This document shows positions 1-12,165 of a DNA stretch of 64,000 nt, one piece after another. The position numbers and the translations under genes were made by a program. This DNA is from Tubulanus polymorphus (taxonomy: Eukaryota; Nemertea; Palaeonemertea; Tubulaniformes; Tubulanidae): assembly GCF_964204645.1 (NCBI RefSeq), contig NC_134026.1:1-64000 (forward strand), in the 5' to 3' direction. Under the pieces are notes generated by a model, which was not told where the DNA came from, made no database searches, and worked only from the letters and a program-made list of their open reading frames with translations. Numbering within the stretch: position 1 is the stretch's first letter; each line of letters opens with the position of its first letter.

Positions 1-71
1 ATATCTGAAACTCTCAAACTCTGAATATCTGAAACTCTGAATGTCTAAAACTCTGAATACTCCCTAAAGGG

Positions 72-589
72 GCACTCAGGTCGCCCTTACAACTGCAACT
101 ACAACTAGAAGCGACTGGTTCGAGCAACTGGCAGCGATCGTCAGCGACTGGTTTTTTCCCAGTCGCAGCGACCTGAGCGCGTCTACAACTGACAGCGACG
201 GGTCGGCGACGCAAAAACTGCCAGTCGCTATGAGTTGAACATGTTGAACTTTCAGCAACGCGTCGCAGCGACTACCACTAGTTGTACAGCGTTTTTGTCG
301 ACCTGAGCGCTACTGCAACTGATTTCCGCGTTGTAGGGAAGTACTATAGTCATTTTGAACAGATCACATGATCAATTGAACATGGGCGGCGCCATTTTGA
401 ACAGATCACATGATCAATTGAATCGCGCATTGCAGCGACGGTCGTAGGGCGACCTGAGCGCGCACTGATTAGCGTTGAACGTTTCAATCCCGTTGCTGCC
501 GGTCGCTTCTAGTTCTAGTTGTAAGCGACCTGAGCGCGGTTACAACTCGTAGTCTTCAGTTGCGTCGCGTCGTAGGGCGACCTGAGTGC
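72..589. mobile_element. Non-autonomous inverted-repeat DNA element (MITE-like)
   Basis: A 16-base sequence at 72-87 (GCACTCAGGTCGCCCT) recurs as its exact reverse complement at 574-589. A second pair of inverted blocks lies just inside (about 88-120 against 499-538, sharing the words ACAACTAGAAGCGAC and GTCGC). The word GCGACCTGAGCGC or a close variant repeats internally near 170-180, 300, 450 and 530. A 30-base direct duplication with a 42-base period (351-380 and 393-422, containing AGATCACATGATCAATTGAA) sits in the middle. No transposase frame is present and no clear target-site duplication was found, so the superfamily is open. The short ORFs inside it are not credible genes. Confidence 0.6.
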
Positions 590-1767
590 TGCTTTACTCT
601 CTCCCTCTCCATAATGCCTGACATGATTTAAACAGAAACGAGAGCATGTTTTTTTTTCTCTCACCACCCGTTCACCGGGGTAAAGAGATTTATGCAGTAG
701 TACTAACTGAAAGACCCTGCCGTATACCGAGCTTACAGCGGTACTCACAGGTGAATTATACTACACCAAACCGGGTCACTCGGTGCATTATAGAAAATTT
801 ATCAACAAAACGCAAACAGTATATACACACAGTTATAACAGTTACCGGATATAGAAAGAGAGAGAGAGAGAGAGGTTTATAAGATCAGTTTAACTAGCTA
901 TAAGGGTTCAGCGGACACTGCTGTGTGACACACTGTCGCTTTGTGTCCAAACTAGTTCTAATAATGCCGTATAATAGATTGCCTGTCAATTTTCATTATT
1001 ATTTTGAATTATGAATTGTGTATTATAATCCGTCAGTTCGTCGTTTGTCAATCTCAGCGATATTTCACTTACAAAACCAGTTATTCATATATCACGCGCG
1101 TGTGTGTGTGTATAGATTTATCTATGTCTGATTCCTGTAGTTGATAAATTCAAACTCCAGTAACTGGTTTTAGACCGGTCTTAATCCGAGAGCCAAGCTG
1201 CACGGTAGTGTTTAATCATATAGAGACTGGTCTTATGAGTTGAGAACCAGCCCCACGAGCTCATAACTGGTGATTTCTATCTCTCCTAAATAGTTTCAAC
1301 GTAGAATCCTGTTGCACGTTTTGCCTGCTACCGGGCTCGTCGAAAATGGGCTTTTTTAACCCCAAAACCTACGCAATTTACACATTTAAACAGTTAACTG
1401 AATATATAAATATTAAACAAGATTATATAAATTTGAAGTGATATCAGCTTAAACGGAATGCTCTATAAACTAAAATAATGAACCGGCGTTCCTGGGAATA
1501 TTACATTTTTATGATATTTCCCTGATTCTAGGTCGAAGAGGTACTTTAAAATACATATAGGTTTAACCAGAAATACGTAAAGAGGTTAGACTGGTTTTAA
1601 TCGACTAAGTTCAGTTTTAACCCCTATTACACCTGGGCCTAGGCTCACATCCAGTCTGAAAACAAGCCCCTGGAAAGTGAATTTACATAATAAGATGTCG
1701 AAAATTAAAATCAGCTAAATCATTTTTAAGTAATTAGTTACATATATATTATATTATTATATATTAT

Positions 1768-1769
<2 letters not shown>
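590..1769. other. Unannotated AT-rich sequence
   Basis: No credible coding frame. It holds a short GA microsatellite at about 856-873, a short GT run near 1098-1112, and degenerate phrases such as ACTGGTTTTAGACCGGTC and GAGACTGGTCTTATGAGTTG (about 1160-1250 and 1585-1610). These resemble the dispersed repeat family seen at 55.3 kb. Confidence 0.5.

Positions 1770-1862
<93 letters not shown>
1770..1862. repeat. (AT)n microsatellite
   Basis: An almost perfect AT dinucleotide run of about 90 bases. It is flanked on the left by imperfect TATTAT sequence. Confidence 0.95.
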
Positions 1863-1866
<4 letters not shown>

Positions 1867-1930
1867 AATTAGATGAGTGATCGAGAACACTAACGAGAGT
1901 GATATCACAACAATACTGCTAATATTGCAG

Positions 1931-1976
1931 TAGAGGATTCCACTTGTGGCAAGTGAAGATCCACCAGGTGTCACTA
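1931..1976 (+). repeat. Dispersed 45-bp repeat, copy 1
   Basis: The phrase CACTTGTGGCAAGTGAAGAT followed by CCACCAGGTGTCACTAG is repeated in reverse complement at 23482-23526 with only a few differences. A more diverged copy lies at about 9650-9692. This is a conserved fragment of an interspersed element. Confidence 0.6.
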
Positions 1977-2745
1977 GTAGTTACTCTGGCCGTAAAATTG
2001 AATGAACTTTTCTCTCAAATGAATCAATTAATAATCATGGACCCAGGAGCCTAAAAATTCTTCTCAAAGTTCATCAATAAAGAGCTAATTTTGATGACGT
2101 TAGACCGAGTACTTGGCACGCCACCTAGTGAGATAGCTGGTGTTGCAGTTCCCAATTCACAGATCAATAATTCAGTGAAATACGATGAGAGAGGAGGGAG
2201 AACATCATCTGATTCTCTCAGTAAATAGAGACAACCCTTCAGCAGTTTAATTAATATAATTAAAGCCATCTAAACACAGGAAACTAACAGCAGGTTCACT
2301 TTAATAAATATATATTACTGAACGTTTTTTTCTTCATACTTGTTATTATTCAATAGTGTAATTACAATAAGGTCAGGTCAATGAAACTGAATTATTATGT
2401 CAAGATGTTCGTGTTCCTTCTACACTGTTTAGAGGTCATACACTCAAATTCCAGCATTTCATTTGACTTTAGAGTCAACTGATAATTCTTCCACGCTGGC
2501 AGAAAATAAATCATCATTAAAATGATTATATCATATTACATCATATCATATCAATCATATCATAGACTAATTCATTGAACTGTCAGGTTTTATATTATCA
2601 CAATGACTAGAGCCGTTTGTGTAAATCAAATATATACAGAAATATTGAATACTTCATCCATAAAAATCAAACATTTTTCATACACGAGAAATATATGGAA
2701 AGTAAATCAGTTGAGTAAATGATTTTCAAAACATCTGTTGTTTCG
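1977..2745. other. Unannotated sequence
   Basis: AT-rich with no gene that can be supported. Short near-repeats of ATCATATCATAT lie around 2525-2565. The minus frame at 2051-2269 has no splice context or recognisable domain. Confidence 0.45.
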
Positions 2746-2834
2746 TCGGCTGCCTGGTCGGCTGCCTGGTCGGCTGCCTGGTCGGCTGCCTGGTCGGCTG
2801 CCTGGTCGGCTGCCTGGTCGGCTGTCTGGTCGAC
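2746..2834. repeat. 12-bp tandem repeat
   Basis: About seven copies of CGGCTGCCTGGT in tandem, with diverged edges (CGGCTGTCTGGT, CGACTAGCTGGT) out to about 2850. The unit is a multiple of three, which produces the (AADQ)n open frame on the minus strand. I treat that frame as non-coding. Confidence 0.9.
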
Positions 2835-3821
2835 TAGCTGGTCAGCTGGCGGTCGATATTGTTCAATGAATCTTACATAATGTATTCTATACGAGATATC
2901 ACTGATTAAACTATTTATAGCTTTATGTTTTAATACAATTATCATTATATAATAAAACTAGAGCTAGTAACACGCAATCCTCCACCGAACACTCTACAAA
3001 TATGGCTCTGCTAGCCATTTTGGAAGATCTACATGACTCAAAACAAAAACAGCACAACCTCCTACCAAGTTATGAGAAAATTGGTCAAAAACTGTTAATA
3101 GTTGAGCGCTGGAAACTGCACGCAGGTCTATACTACACAAAGTGTAACGAATTCATTTCCCAAACATCTCCCAGGAAATCTATTGAATTCCAAATAATTC
3201 TCCAATTTACCTGTCGTCCTGCGGGAACCACGAATGAAGTCGTACTCACCAAAACTTAGAAAAGTCGGTCATATTCCAAGTGTTAACGAAAGACAGCCTC
3301 TCCATGAGTATTAGATCAATCTATGTAAGGTTTGTTAATCTTCTAACTTTCTTAATACTGAAAGTAAAGAAATTAGAAACATATGTTGAATATTGAGGGG
3401 ATTAATGTAAATAATAATGCTTGTGAAGATCTGTGCCAAGGTTGAGAGAGGAGAGAGAGAGAGAGAGAAAATGGCTGCTACGTTTCCAAAGTCATAAAAA
3501 GCCTCATAAATAAAACCTATAAGCAGCTTTCCTACCGCTGGGTGGCCTTGACATTACACAGACAGTCAACCGATAACCGCAGAGAGTCTGGATTATAGAG
3601 ATTAAATATCCGATATTCACAAATAAAATATTTAACAAAGTCATTTACTAATTTTTTACCATTTACTAATTTGAAAAGCGGATTAACCGGATTAGTGATT
3701 CTAAAGTGATTATCCTTCTGTGCATCGCACAAGTTTGTATTGGTAACATTAAGGAGGGAAAGAGGCCTGATTAGTATCCATAATATTTGAGTGTTAGAGA
3801 ATGAGACCAAATTAGAGGAGA

Positions 3822-4540
3822 AAGGAGGCACAGGGATGCCAACCTCTGAAAGGAGGCACAGGGATGCCAACCTCTGAAAGGAGGCACAGAGCTGCCAACC
3901 TCTGAAAGGAGGCACAGAGCTGCCAACCTCTGAAAGGAGGCACAGTGCTGCCAACCTCTGAAAGGAGGCACAGGGATGCCAACCTCTGAAAGGAGGGACA
4001 GGGATGCCAACCTCTGAAAGGAGGCACAGGGATGCCAACCTCTGAAAGGAGGGACAGGGATGCCAACCTCTGAAAGGAGGCACAGTGCTGCCAACCTCTG
4101 AAAGGAGGGACAGGGATGCCAACCTCTGAAAGGAGGCACAGGGCTGCCAACCTCTGAAAGGAGGCACAGTGCTGCCAACCTCTGAAAGGAGGCACAGTGC
4201 TGCCAACCTCTGAAAGGAGGGACAGGGATGCCAACCTCTGAAAGGAGGCACAGGGCTGCCAACCTCTGAAAGGAGGGACAGGGATGCCAACCTCTGAAAG
4301 GAGGGACAGGGCTGCCAACCTCTGAAAGGAAGCACAGTGCTGCCAACCTCTGAAAGGAGGCACAGTGCTGCCAACCTCTGAAAGGAGGGACAGGGATGCC
4401 AACCTCTGAAAGGAGGGACAGGGATGCCAACCTCTGAAAGGAGGCACAGTGCTGCCAACCTCTGAAAGGAGGCACAGTGCTGCCAACCTCTGAAAGGAGG
4501 CACAGGGCTGCCAACCTCTGAAAGGAGGCACAGGGATGCA
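3822..4540. repeat. 28-bp minisatellite, about 25 copies
   Basis: Head-to-tail copies of a 28-base unit containing CTGAAAGGAGGCACAGGG and ATGCCAACCT. Variation is concentrated at two places: CAC or GAC after GGAGG, and GGGA, GAGC, GTGC or GGGC before TGCC. Because 28 is not a multiple of three, all three minus-strand frames stay open across the array and run into flanking sequence, giving false 247-432 aa ORFs. The right flank (4541-4600) and the unit itself recur as one copy near 51.0 kb. Confidence 0.97.
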
Positions 4541-4600
4541 GTATTTCTCGTAATAAGAGAGTAACAAATACTGAAAATCAGGAACAGTTGAGCCGCAGCT
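4541..4600 (+). repeat. Dispersed-repeat flank of the 28-bp array
   Basis: The stretch with TTTCTCGTAATAAGAGAGTA, ACAAATACTGAAAAT and AGGAACAG matches, in reverse complement, 50905-50950 inside the ELOVL intron, with about five mismatches in 44 bases. The minisatellite is therefore embedded in a copy of an interspersed element. Confidence 0.7.
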
Positions 4601-6845
4601 CTGGAGAGGAGAAACAGAAAGAACAAGAGGAAGAGAGGCAGAGGTAGAGAGAGGCTAGGAAGAGAGATTGAGAGGCAGAGAGGATGAGAGCGAGTGCGAG
4701 ACTCGGACAAAGAGGTATAGAGAGGTATAGAGAGGCAGGCAAGCGTGTCTATCTGATATATCTCTTGAATGTATTTAGAGCAATAACCATTTATATCAGT
4801 GATCTCTCCCTCTCTCCCACACAGATACAATATACAGATTTATGGGCTATAATTCAGTAATAGTTCTCATCAAACTAAAGTAGCTTTCTCTCTGAACTCT
4901 CAGATAAATGATCGGTCGGCAAAACTTCAAAGGCTTATAAAAATCTACAATGGAGCCGTATAGCTGGCCTAGTGCCACATGGCCGAAATACTTCACCAAT
5001 TTTTATGACCCGTTTTAGCCTAGTTTTAAACGGGAGGGCATTCAGAAAATCGACATCATCACACCTTCCCTAAACGGACTACTAAAAAGAAGTGAAGTTA
5101 TTCTCAAACTGCACTGGGATGAATTCATCGTATGTTATATAATACTATCAGTAAAATGAATACCACACACTCTAGTAGTTGGATCTGTTAAACTCATTTC
5201 AAAGGAGTTCTTTACGAGAATAAATTACTGCACTGACAATAAAAAACTGGTAAACAGTAGGTTATATAAATCACTGACAGAAATTCAGGTTAAATTCGCC
5301 ATTAGTTTCTAACGAAATCAAAGTATCAATTCTTCTCTTGATTCTTTTCTGTGGTCGACGACGAGACCCATTCACTCTATGTACGCGGCTTCTAAGAATT
5401 AAAAAAAACAGGTACAATTTTTGTTGCATTCGAGCAACTTTTTCTGCGTGCACTGAAGCATTAGAAATGGATGAAACTGACTGGGCTTTTGTTTTACTAA
5501 TCTTCGATGAAAAATATCTCGAAGATTCAAGCATTCAAAACAATTAAATAGAGTTCTATTTGAAATTCTAATTAACATTTTACTCCTTAAACGATGCATT
5601 ATTTTCCCGATTCAGAATTAACAATCAACATTTGTTGCGGGCTTAATAAGAAAGTCTTATAATCAACGCATTCTCAACCACATAATGAAAGAAGTTTTAT
5701 CAATGAATATCGAGGAACTTGATTCCAGAAAATCAAATTTGAAAAGTATTTAAAATTCTAATAAACATTTCCATGAAACCGGGTGCAGATATATAGGAAT
5801 AAGAACGTTTTGTATCCGGTCTGAAAACGAGTTTTTGAAATAAAAACGATTTTAATTTATTATTCCCCGAGGGGCAATTCAGTGTGTTTAAAATATTCAC
5901 ATCGTTTATCAGCGTCGGATAAAGAGGAAACGTTTCCTAGAAATAAACGAAAACTAATTTTCTAGAAAAAACACCCAAACACATAAACAGAACACGAGCC
6001 ACAGTTTCCAAGAAATTAATAATTATTTTTTTGGTCAGGTATTTCTGGCGATAATCGATTATCAAAGAAATATTATATTTCTCTCTCTCGCTCTGTGTCG
6101 CCCTGAATTAATGGATGAAATGACAGATTTGATAAACTGCTGTTATGTGCGATGAATTCTATGGAAAAGAGAATTGTACGTGCGACTCTTCGGTGCGAAT
6201 GAGGTCGTAATTCCCAGAAACCAACAACTGTTATTTATAGCTGCTCTTCGCAGCGCCGGTGCTCTGCCACCGGCGCTCGCTGCTAGCTCGTGGTAAATAA
6301 AAGCACATCTAAAACAGGTTCTATGAACTGTACCAGGGCTGTGTGTATGATATATGGATCACTAGTTCCTAGAATTATATAATTGCACAAAAAAATACAG
6401 TTGAAAAATCGATGCAATGAAGGCTTCTACAATAACCGCATTAGATCAATCATGATTAGTAGAGGGGTCCAGGAGAGGGGTCCAGGAGGGGGGGAGGTAA
6501 TGGAAATAAAGTCCTTGATCTCCATGTGTTAACTCCTCCAATAATTCACCCTTTTTATTTCAGCTAAAAAAGACAAATTTCCATCATCCAATCAGATTCA
6601 CTGAATTAGGAATTTGTGTAGTAATATAATTAATTCATCTCAATATACACCATTTGTATTTGTTTAGACGTGTGTATGAGATCTAACTGTTTATTTTGGT
6701 GTAACTTAGATATAAATAACTAATTATGTTATTCACCCTAAAAGATGTTTCATTTTCCTCATTAAGAACTGATTCAGAATTGAATAATGATACAAATTAG
6801 TTGTAATTGTCTAATAATAAAGTTTTATAATGAGAAAATGACAAT
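4601..6845. other. Unannotated AT-rich sequence
   Basis: No supported gene. Short ORFs on both strands at 5271-5599 overlap one another and lack splice sites or domain features. A GC-rich hairpin (GCGCCGGTG with CACCGGCGC) lies at about 6253-6276. Confidence 0.45.
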
Positions 6846-7030
6846 CAGCCACCATAACTGACTGGTCACCACTGACCAGCCACCATGACTGACTGGTCAC
6901 CACTGACCAGCCACCATGACTGACTGGTCACCACTGACCAGCCACCATGACTGACTGGTCACCACTGACCAGCCACCATGACTGACTGGTCACCACTGAC
7001 CAGCCACCATGACTGACTGGTCACCACTGT
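6846..7030. repeat. 31-bp minisatellite, about 6 copies
   Basis: Tandem copies of a 31-base unit containing CCACCATGACTGACTGGTC and ACCACTGACCAG. Copies are almost identical, which points to recent expansion. Confidence 0.95.
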
Positions 7031-7070
7031 TCACACTGACCAGACAAACTACCTGACCAAGTTAGCCACT

Positions 7071-7190
7071 AGAGCTCAGTGGTCTAGTGGTTAGCATGGC
7101 GGCCTTGAAAACTGCAGACCCAGGTTCAAATCCCAGGAGGGGTCACTCAACTAAGATTAGCACTACACAGCGGTGTTTAATTTTTTTCAA
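7071..7190 (+). mobile_element. tRNA-derived SINE
   Basis: A tRNA-like head has an A-box-like segment (GTGGTCTAGTGGTTAGC, about 7079-7095) and a B box (GGTTCAAATCC, 7123-7133) at normal pol III spacing. A non-tRNA tail follows. The cloverleaf looks imperfect, so a SINE is more likely than a functional tRNA. Confidence 0.6.
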
Positions 7191-7261
7191 GATTTTTAAC
7201 AGTCTTTGAATTTTCAGTTCTAGTTTTTGGGGGGTCACACATAGAATTTACGGGTCCTGCA

Positions 7262-7349
7262 TGTACAGCTGGGCGCACACGGGACCCGCGTGTACAGCCG
7301 GGCGCACACGGGACCCGCGTGTACAGCCGGGCGCACACGGGTCCCGTGT
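7262..7349. repeat. 29-bp tandem repeat, 3 copies
   Basis: Three copies of a GC-rich 29-base unit with GTACAGCCGGGCGCACACGG. The short plus-strand ORF across it is a by-product. Confidence 0.9.
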
Positions 7350-7852
7350 GTTCAGCGGTCGGTGTTTAATGCTGATCATTTATATAAAATGCCTAACTAT
7401 CAAACCGCGACATAAAATTACCATAAAACTATTCGCACTAGTTTAGATTATGGTCTATTATTGGTCGAAAGCGTGTTTCGACGATGGCCTTCACAAAACA
7501 CCGAACCTACATAAAATAACGATAAAATTCTAATCATTTCACACGGTTTATTTTCTCGAGTTTGACTTTGAGAGCATCAAAAACTGGCGGCAGCGATTTC
7601 TCGTTATAACGAACCCGAGTCATTAGAGAATTGCATCCTAATTACTATGTTTAATGCTAGGATTAACCATCAAATATGTAGAGGTTTTTTAGGAGTAATT
7701 CTAGCTGTGTGTAAATAAAGCACGACGTGTATGAGAGCTCCAGGCGACTATGGCAAATATGTAGGCCACTTACATATATAAAATACTATGTGAGTGAATG
7801 GGGTATATAAACTTACTGATGCTACAGATACTCCAGAAATACAAATACAATC

Positions 7853-7952
7853 GCCGAGCCAATCATACCCGCCCGAGCCAATCATACCCGCCCGAGCCAA
7901 TCATACCCGCCCGAGCCAATCATACCCGCCCGAGCCAATCATACCCGCCCGC
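7853..7952. repeat. 19-bp tandem repeat, 5 copies
   Basis: Five copies of CCGAGCCAATCATACCCGC, each containing a CCAAT word. The unit is not a multiple of three, so overlapping false ORFs arise on the plus strand. Confidence 0.92.
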
Positions 7953-8994
7953 CGTCCGTCGCTCCTCGCATACACATCTCTCTCATATCTTTTTTAGGAA
8001 TTGAAATTTTATGGACATCGTAAATCTTTGAAAAGTCTACAACGCAAACCCTGATACGGGGAAACAGACGATAAGGGGAAACAGACGATATAACATTTTA
8101 TAGTAGTCGCCAGATTGTCGTAAATCTTAGAAACGTCTACAATTCGTTATTACGAAGCAAAGTCTAATAGAAACAGTAAAAACAGCAGTAATTAGTGGAT
8201 CAGACAGAATGACTGATATATCAAAAAAACAAGTGAATCCTATAACAGTGTCATACACCAATTATACTTGATTTTATATCGGATTTTGGGTAAATTTGAT
8301 TTTCTCTGTAAAAAAAGGTTCGAACAGCGGCAAAAAATCGGCATTCAACAGCTGTTGGTTTGACTGCAGTTTCAGTTTCAGGATTACATTTAGACCGCTG
8401 AAATAGGGAAGCTTTTTGGTCTCAGGAAAAGTATAGAAAATTAAGCTTCATTCTCGTTCGAGCAACTATTTTTCAAATATAAACTCTAATACTTTGTAGA
8501 GCAATAACTGTCTGGAACAACAGTTAAACAGCACACGATGCTATTGTTAGTTTCACTACTAACTGTAGAACTCTTTGTAAAGACTCAGTTTGTTTGATCA
8601 AAATCAACACGCACATCACATCTATATCAAACAACTAGACAAAAACATCAACCGGTTAAATCAATCCCCTCACCCCTCCCCCCCACACCGCCGAATATTA
8701 CCTCATCACAAAGGAATAAAATGTCAAAACTTTTTATCCAAAATTGAACACAGCTGATACAAAAGGAAGTAATTAGAGAGTGAGTGAGTGAGAGGTCTCT
8801 GAAGGTAAAAGGTCGAAGTGAACAAGAACTAAATGTCAGAAGGCAGAAGTCAATAATGAGTCTTACTCCCGGCTAAAACTCTTCTGTCTGGTTTATAATA
8901 TTTATGAAGATATAAAGATTGTTGTTTCTGTTGTGTATAAACAATTCACTGGGTCAAGGTTCCATCAATAAACAATTACAACTAATCACTTAGT
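7953..8994. other. Unannotated sequence
   Basis: AT-rich with no credible coding exon. There is a C run at about 8678-8690 and a short GAGT repeat at about 8779-8793. Confidence 0.4.
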
Positions 8995-9085
8995 AATTAT
9001 ATATGGAGCATTCCCCCACACATCAATTATATATGGAGCATTCCCCCACACATCAATTATATATGGAGTATTCCCCCCCACAGGC
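8995..9085. repeat. 30-bp tandem repeat, 3 copies
   Basis: Three copies of a 30-base unit with ATATATGGAGCATTCCCCC and ACACATCAAT. The third copy is diverged. Confidence 0.9.
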
Positions 9086-9177
9086 TGAATTACAATTTAG
9101 GCTGGTGAAGTTGCAAAGCTTTTAGTCTGAGAATTGATATCAATTCGATATATTCAAGGAGCAGTAGATATTTTAAC

Positions 9178-9320
9178 CGGGGTGAAAGGGGGATGTCTGC
9201 TGCGTATATTGGGGGGGGGGGGGAGGGGGTTGTCTGCTGCGTATATATAGGGGGGGGGGGGTCTGCTGCGTATATGGGGGGGGGGGGTGTCTGCTGCGTA
9301 TATATAGGGGGGGGTGTCTG
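9178..9320 (+). repeat. G-run minisatellite, 5 copies
   Basis: Five copies of TGTCTGCTGCGTATATA, each followed by a run of 7-13 G. The spacing of at least four long G runs on one strand makes G-quadruplex formation plausible. Confidence 0.88.
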
Positions 9321-10669
9321 TTGTGTCTAGAACCTACTGTAAAGATCACTGAATTCGTATTGTTTCTCATGTTATTGATGTAACTATGGAAAGAAACAAT
9401 TGTTTTATCTCTTGTTGCAATTACTATAATTTGTAGATCTCAGCAGCGGAGAGACGACTCCGACCGACCGGCGAATCATTGAGTAAACATTAACTGCATT
9501 AACAGCGGTTTCAAGCTGCGACTTCGTTTATTCTTTACTCGTGATGAATCACGATAGGAATCGATTCGATTCCTTACAATAGAAAATCTACAAATATTTC
9601 TAGAATTTCAGCAAACTAAATACGGCTACAATAAGAGGTACTGTCACTGCTACTTGTGGCGAGTGAGGTTTACACAGGGGGCGCCAGGTGTTGTTTTCGG
9701 GAAATTAACCATTATTTCAAATTTTCTAAGGAGAGGAGGACTCGGCACTATTTGTGTACGAGAAAGTTTTGCTTCCTCATTTCTCAATTGCTGGATTTTC
9801 GGTGAAATCTACACCAAACATTGAATGAGAAAGTGAATGTTATATCTATCCTATATCTATATGTATTGCACCATCTGGTGTGTACTGAAAAAACCTTCTA
9901 ACAACATAGAACTCAATGAGTTGATCTTCAATTATCCTCGTTGATAAATGCCATAAACTACTGTAACCGAAACTAAAGTCAGAAAAATAACGAGACTCGG
10001 CATGAAATTCATTCAAACCGTATTCAACATACTGTAAAAAAATCAGCAGCTAACGCGAAATATTTCACTATCGAAAAAACAATTTTCAACGTCGTAAAAA
10101 ATGTATTAAAACAGAAAATAGGTCAAATAATAATATGAAATTCTACACAACGTTGAACAATAGAAACATTTAAAAAAAACTCTAGTAAAACCAGACAGAT
10201 TTTATTAATCGCGCTGTTTTAAGAATTTAGGCCACCATGAAATAATAGTTTAGGATTTCATTTCTGGGAACTAAGACGTAGCTCCGGTGGCCCGCCGGTG
10301 GCCCGCTGGTGGCCGGCAGCCAGTGGAGTTCCATTTCAATACAATACTAAAGAATTCAGTGTTACTTATTACTTATTCAGTCATCTGTATTTTCTAGTTT
10401 TATTTATCTACAGTTTGACCACTAGTTAAACATGAAGCGTTTATCGTTAGAGGTGTGTCCAAAAACTAGCACAAGAAAAAAGACCCAGTGTCGTATTGTA
10501 GAATAGAATCTCTCGTTTCAACCTCAAAGTAATAAAACTGATGTCTTACTACATCTCGAACTTCAGGAGATCAGAACATCTGTTCATTATAACCGATAGT
10601 TAGTAATATCTAGTGTACGTGTTGCGTGTTTCAGCCACTTCCTGTTTTATATTAACTATTTCCTAGGAA
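9321..10669. other. Unannotated sequence
   Basis: No gene supported. A diverged copy of the 45-bp dispersed repeat lies at about 9650-9692 (ACTTGTGGCGAGTGAGG). A GC-rich local repeat (GGTGGCCCGC, three imperfect copies) lies at about 10277-10315. The phrase TTCATTATAACCGATAGTT near 10583 resembles phrases at 11396 and 37800. Confidence 0.4.
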
Positions 10670-10992
10670 TTGTGCAGGAGTTGTGAGCAGGAGTTGTGAG
10701 CAGGAGCTGTGAGCAGGAGCTGTGAACAGGAGTTGTGAGCAGAAGCTGTGAGCAGGAGTTGTGAGCAGGAGTTGTGAGCAGGAGTTGTGAGCAGGAGCTG
10801 TGAGCAGGAGTTGTGAGCAGGAGTTGTGAGCAGGAGCTATGAACAGGAGCTGTGAGCAGGAGCTATGAACAGGAGCTGTGAGCAGGAGCTGTGAGCAGCA
10901 GCTATGAGCAGGAGCTGTGAGCAGGAGCTGTGAGCAGGAGTTGTGAGCAGGAGCTATGAGCAGCAGCCTGTGAGCAGGAGTTGTGAGCAGGA
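10670..10992. repeat. 13-bp minisatellite, about 24 copies
   Basis: Copies of GAGCAGGAGTTGT, with T/C and G/A variants (GAGCAGGAGCTGT, GAACAGGAGCTAT). The variants are interspersed rather than blocked. Confidence 0.93.
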
Positions 10993-11136
10993 GAAATGTC
11001 TGTCGGTTTCAACTAGTTTCATTCGTTTTTTTGTAGTTTATCAATCGTATTGATTTAGCTGCTGCTTTACACAATTCTGCATCAAAATCCAATAATATTT
11101 CTATCCACTGACGATAGAATAAAGTAATAATATATT

Positions 11137-11163
11137 AGCAGCAGCAGCAGCAGCAGCAGCAGC
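11137..11163. repeat. (AGC)9 trinucleotide microsatellite
   Basis: Nine perfect AGC units. No coding exon surrounds it, so it is not a polyglutamine or polyserine coding repeat on present evidence. Confidence 0.95.
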
Positions 11164-11777
11164 TATATACAATCGATATTCATTCACTACTGACACGTTT
11201 TGCTACTAAATCTCAATTAGACTTTAAAAATAGAAATCATACACAGACGACGGGATGATAGAGGAGTTACTGAACCTCGCGTAGTAATCAAAATTCCACA
11301 GCAAAAATTACACCAAAAACTAAATATTTCCTATTTATTCCTCATTTTCTGAACTGACACAATCTTTACGCAGCTGAACAGTAACAAAAAATCTGTTCGT
11401 TAAAACCGATAGTTCACTATTATATCCAGTAGGAAATTAACCGTCCGATTTGAGAGAAATTTCTAATTTCGTTATAACTCGAGATATTTCACCGCTATCT
11501 CTCAGTATCTCGGTCTATACAACGGAGGAAAGTAGATCGATTTTCTAATGTGTGAAACAAATATGAACCATTTGAAAGGAACCCCCGCTGAATCCAGTCT
11601 CCACGACTGAAATACTAGTATTCACTATTCACTCATTAATCAACAGCTGTTTATAAAATGAACAACACGGTTCTCTCGTAATTTCTCTAGCCAACTGTTC
11701 ACAGGCCGGGCAGGCGCATCTGTAAATTCGAATAATCAGATTAACTAATAAGGCTGAAGATATCATCACAGGCGTAT

Positions 11778-11834
11778 TCGAGGAAGAATTATTCGAGGAA
11801 GAATTATTCGAGGGAGAATTATTCGAGGGAGAAT
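11778..11834. repeat. 15-bp tandem repeat, 4 copies
   Basis: Four copies of TTCGAGGAAGAATTA or TTCGAGGGAGAATTA. The minus-strand reading is an (S-N-N-S-P) run, but the frame has no support as a gene. Confidence 0.88.
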
Positions 11835-12128
11835 ACATAGGCTGAAAATCCCTGTGAAATTGTTTTCAGATGAGATTTCTTGCGTGCCTTATTCTAGGTG
11901 TACATCCTTCCCTGAATCCGATCCTAGACGTGACCTCGATAATAGCTGCATTTTATACATACACCACCCACCACTGTTGGCCACCGCCCCGGTCGTATCT
12001 CGGCAAAAACTTGACTCGGTTTTTTTCATGATTGAACAAATATGACTGGAGATGAGTTTTCTTTGTGCAACGGAAGAATAGCTGACTAAACATCTAACTT
12101 TATTGGAACTACAAACCCAATAGAAAAC

Positions 12129-12165
<37 letters not shown>

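Noticed and set aside
3532-4830. Minus-strand ORFs of 247-432 codons with a repeated FRGW/LLSEVG pattern
   Set aside because: Produced entirely by the 28-bp array. All three frames are open because the unit length is not a multiple of three, and the flanks show no gene structure.
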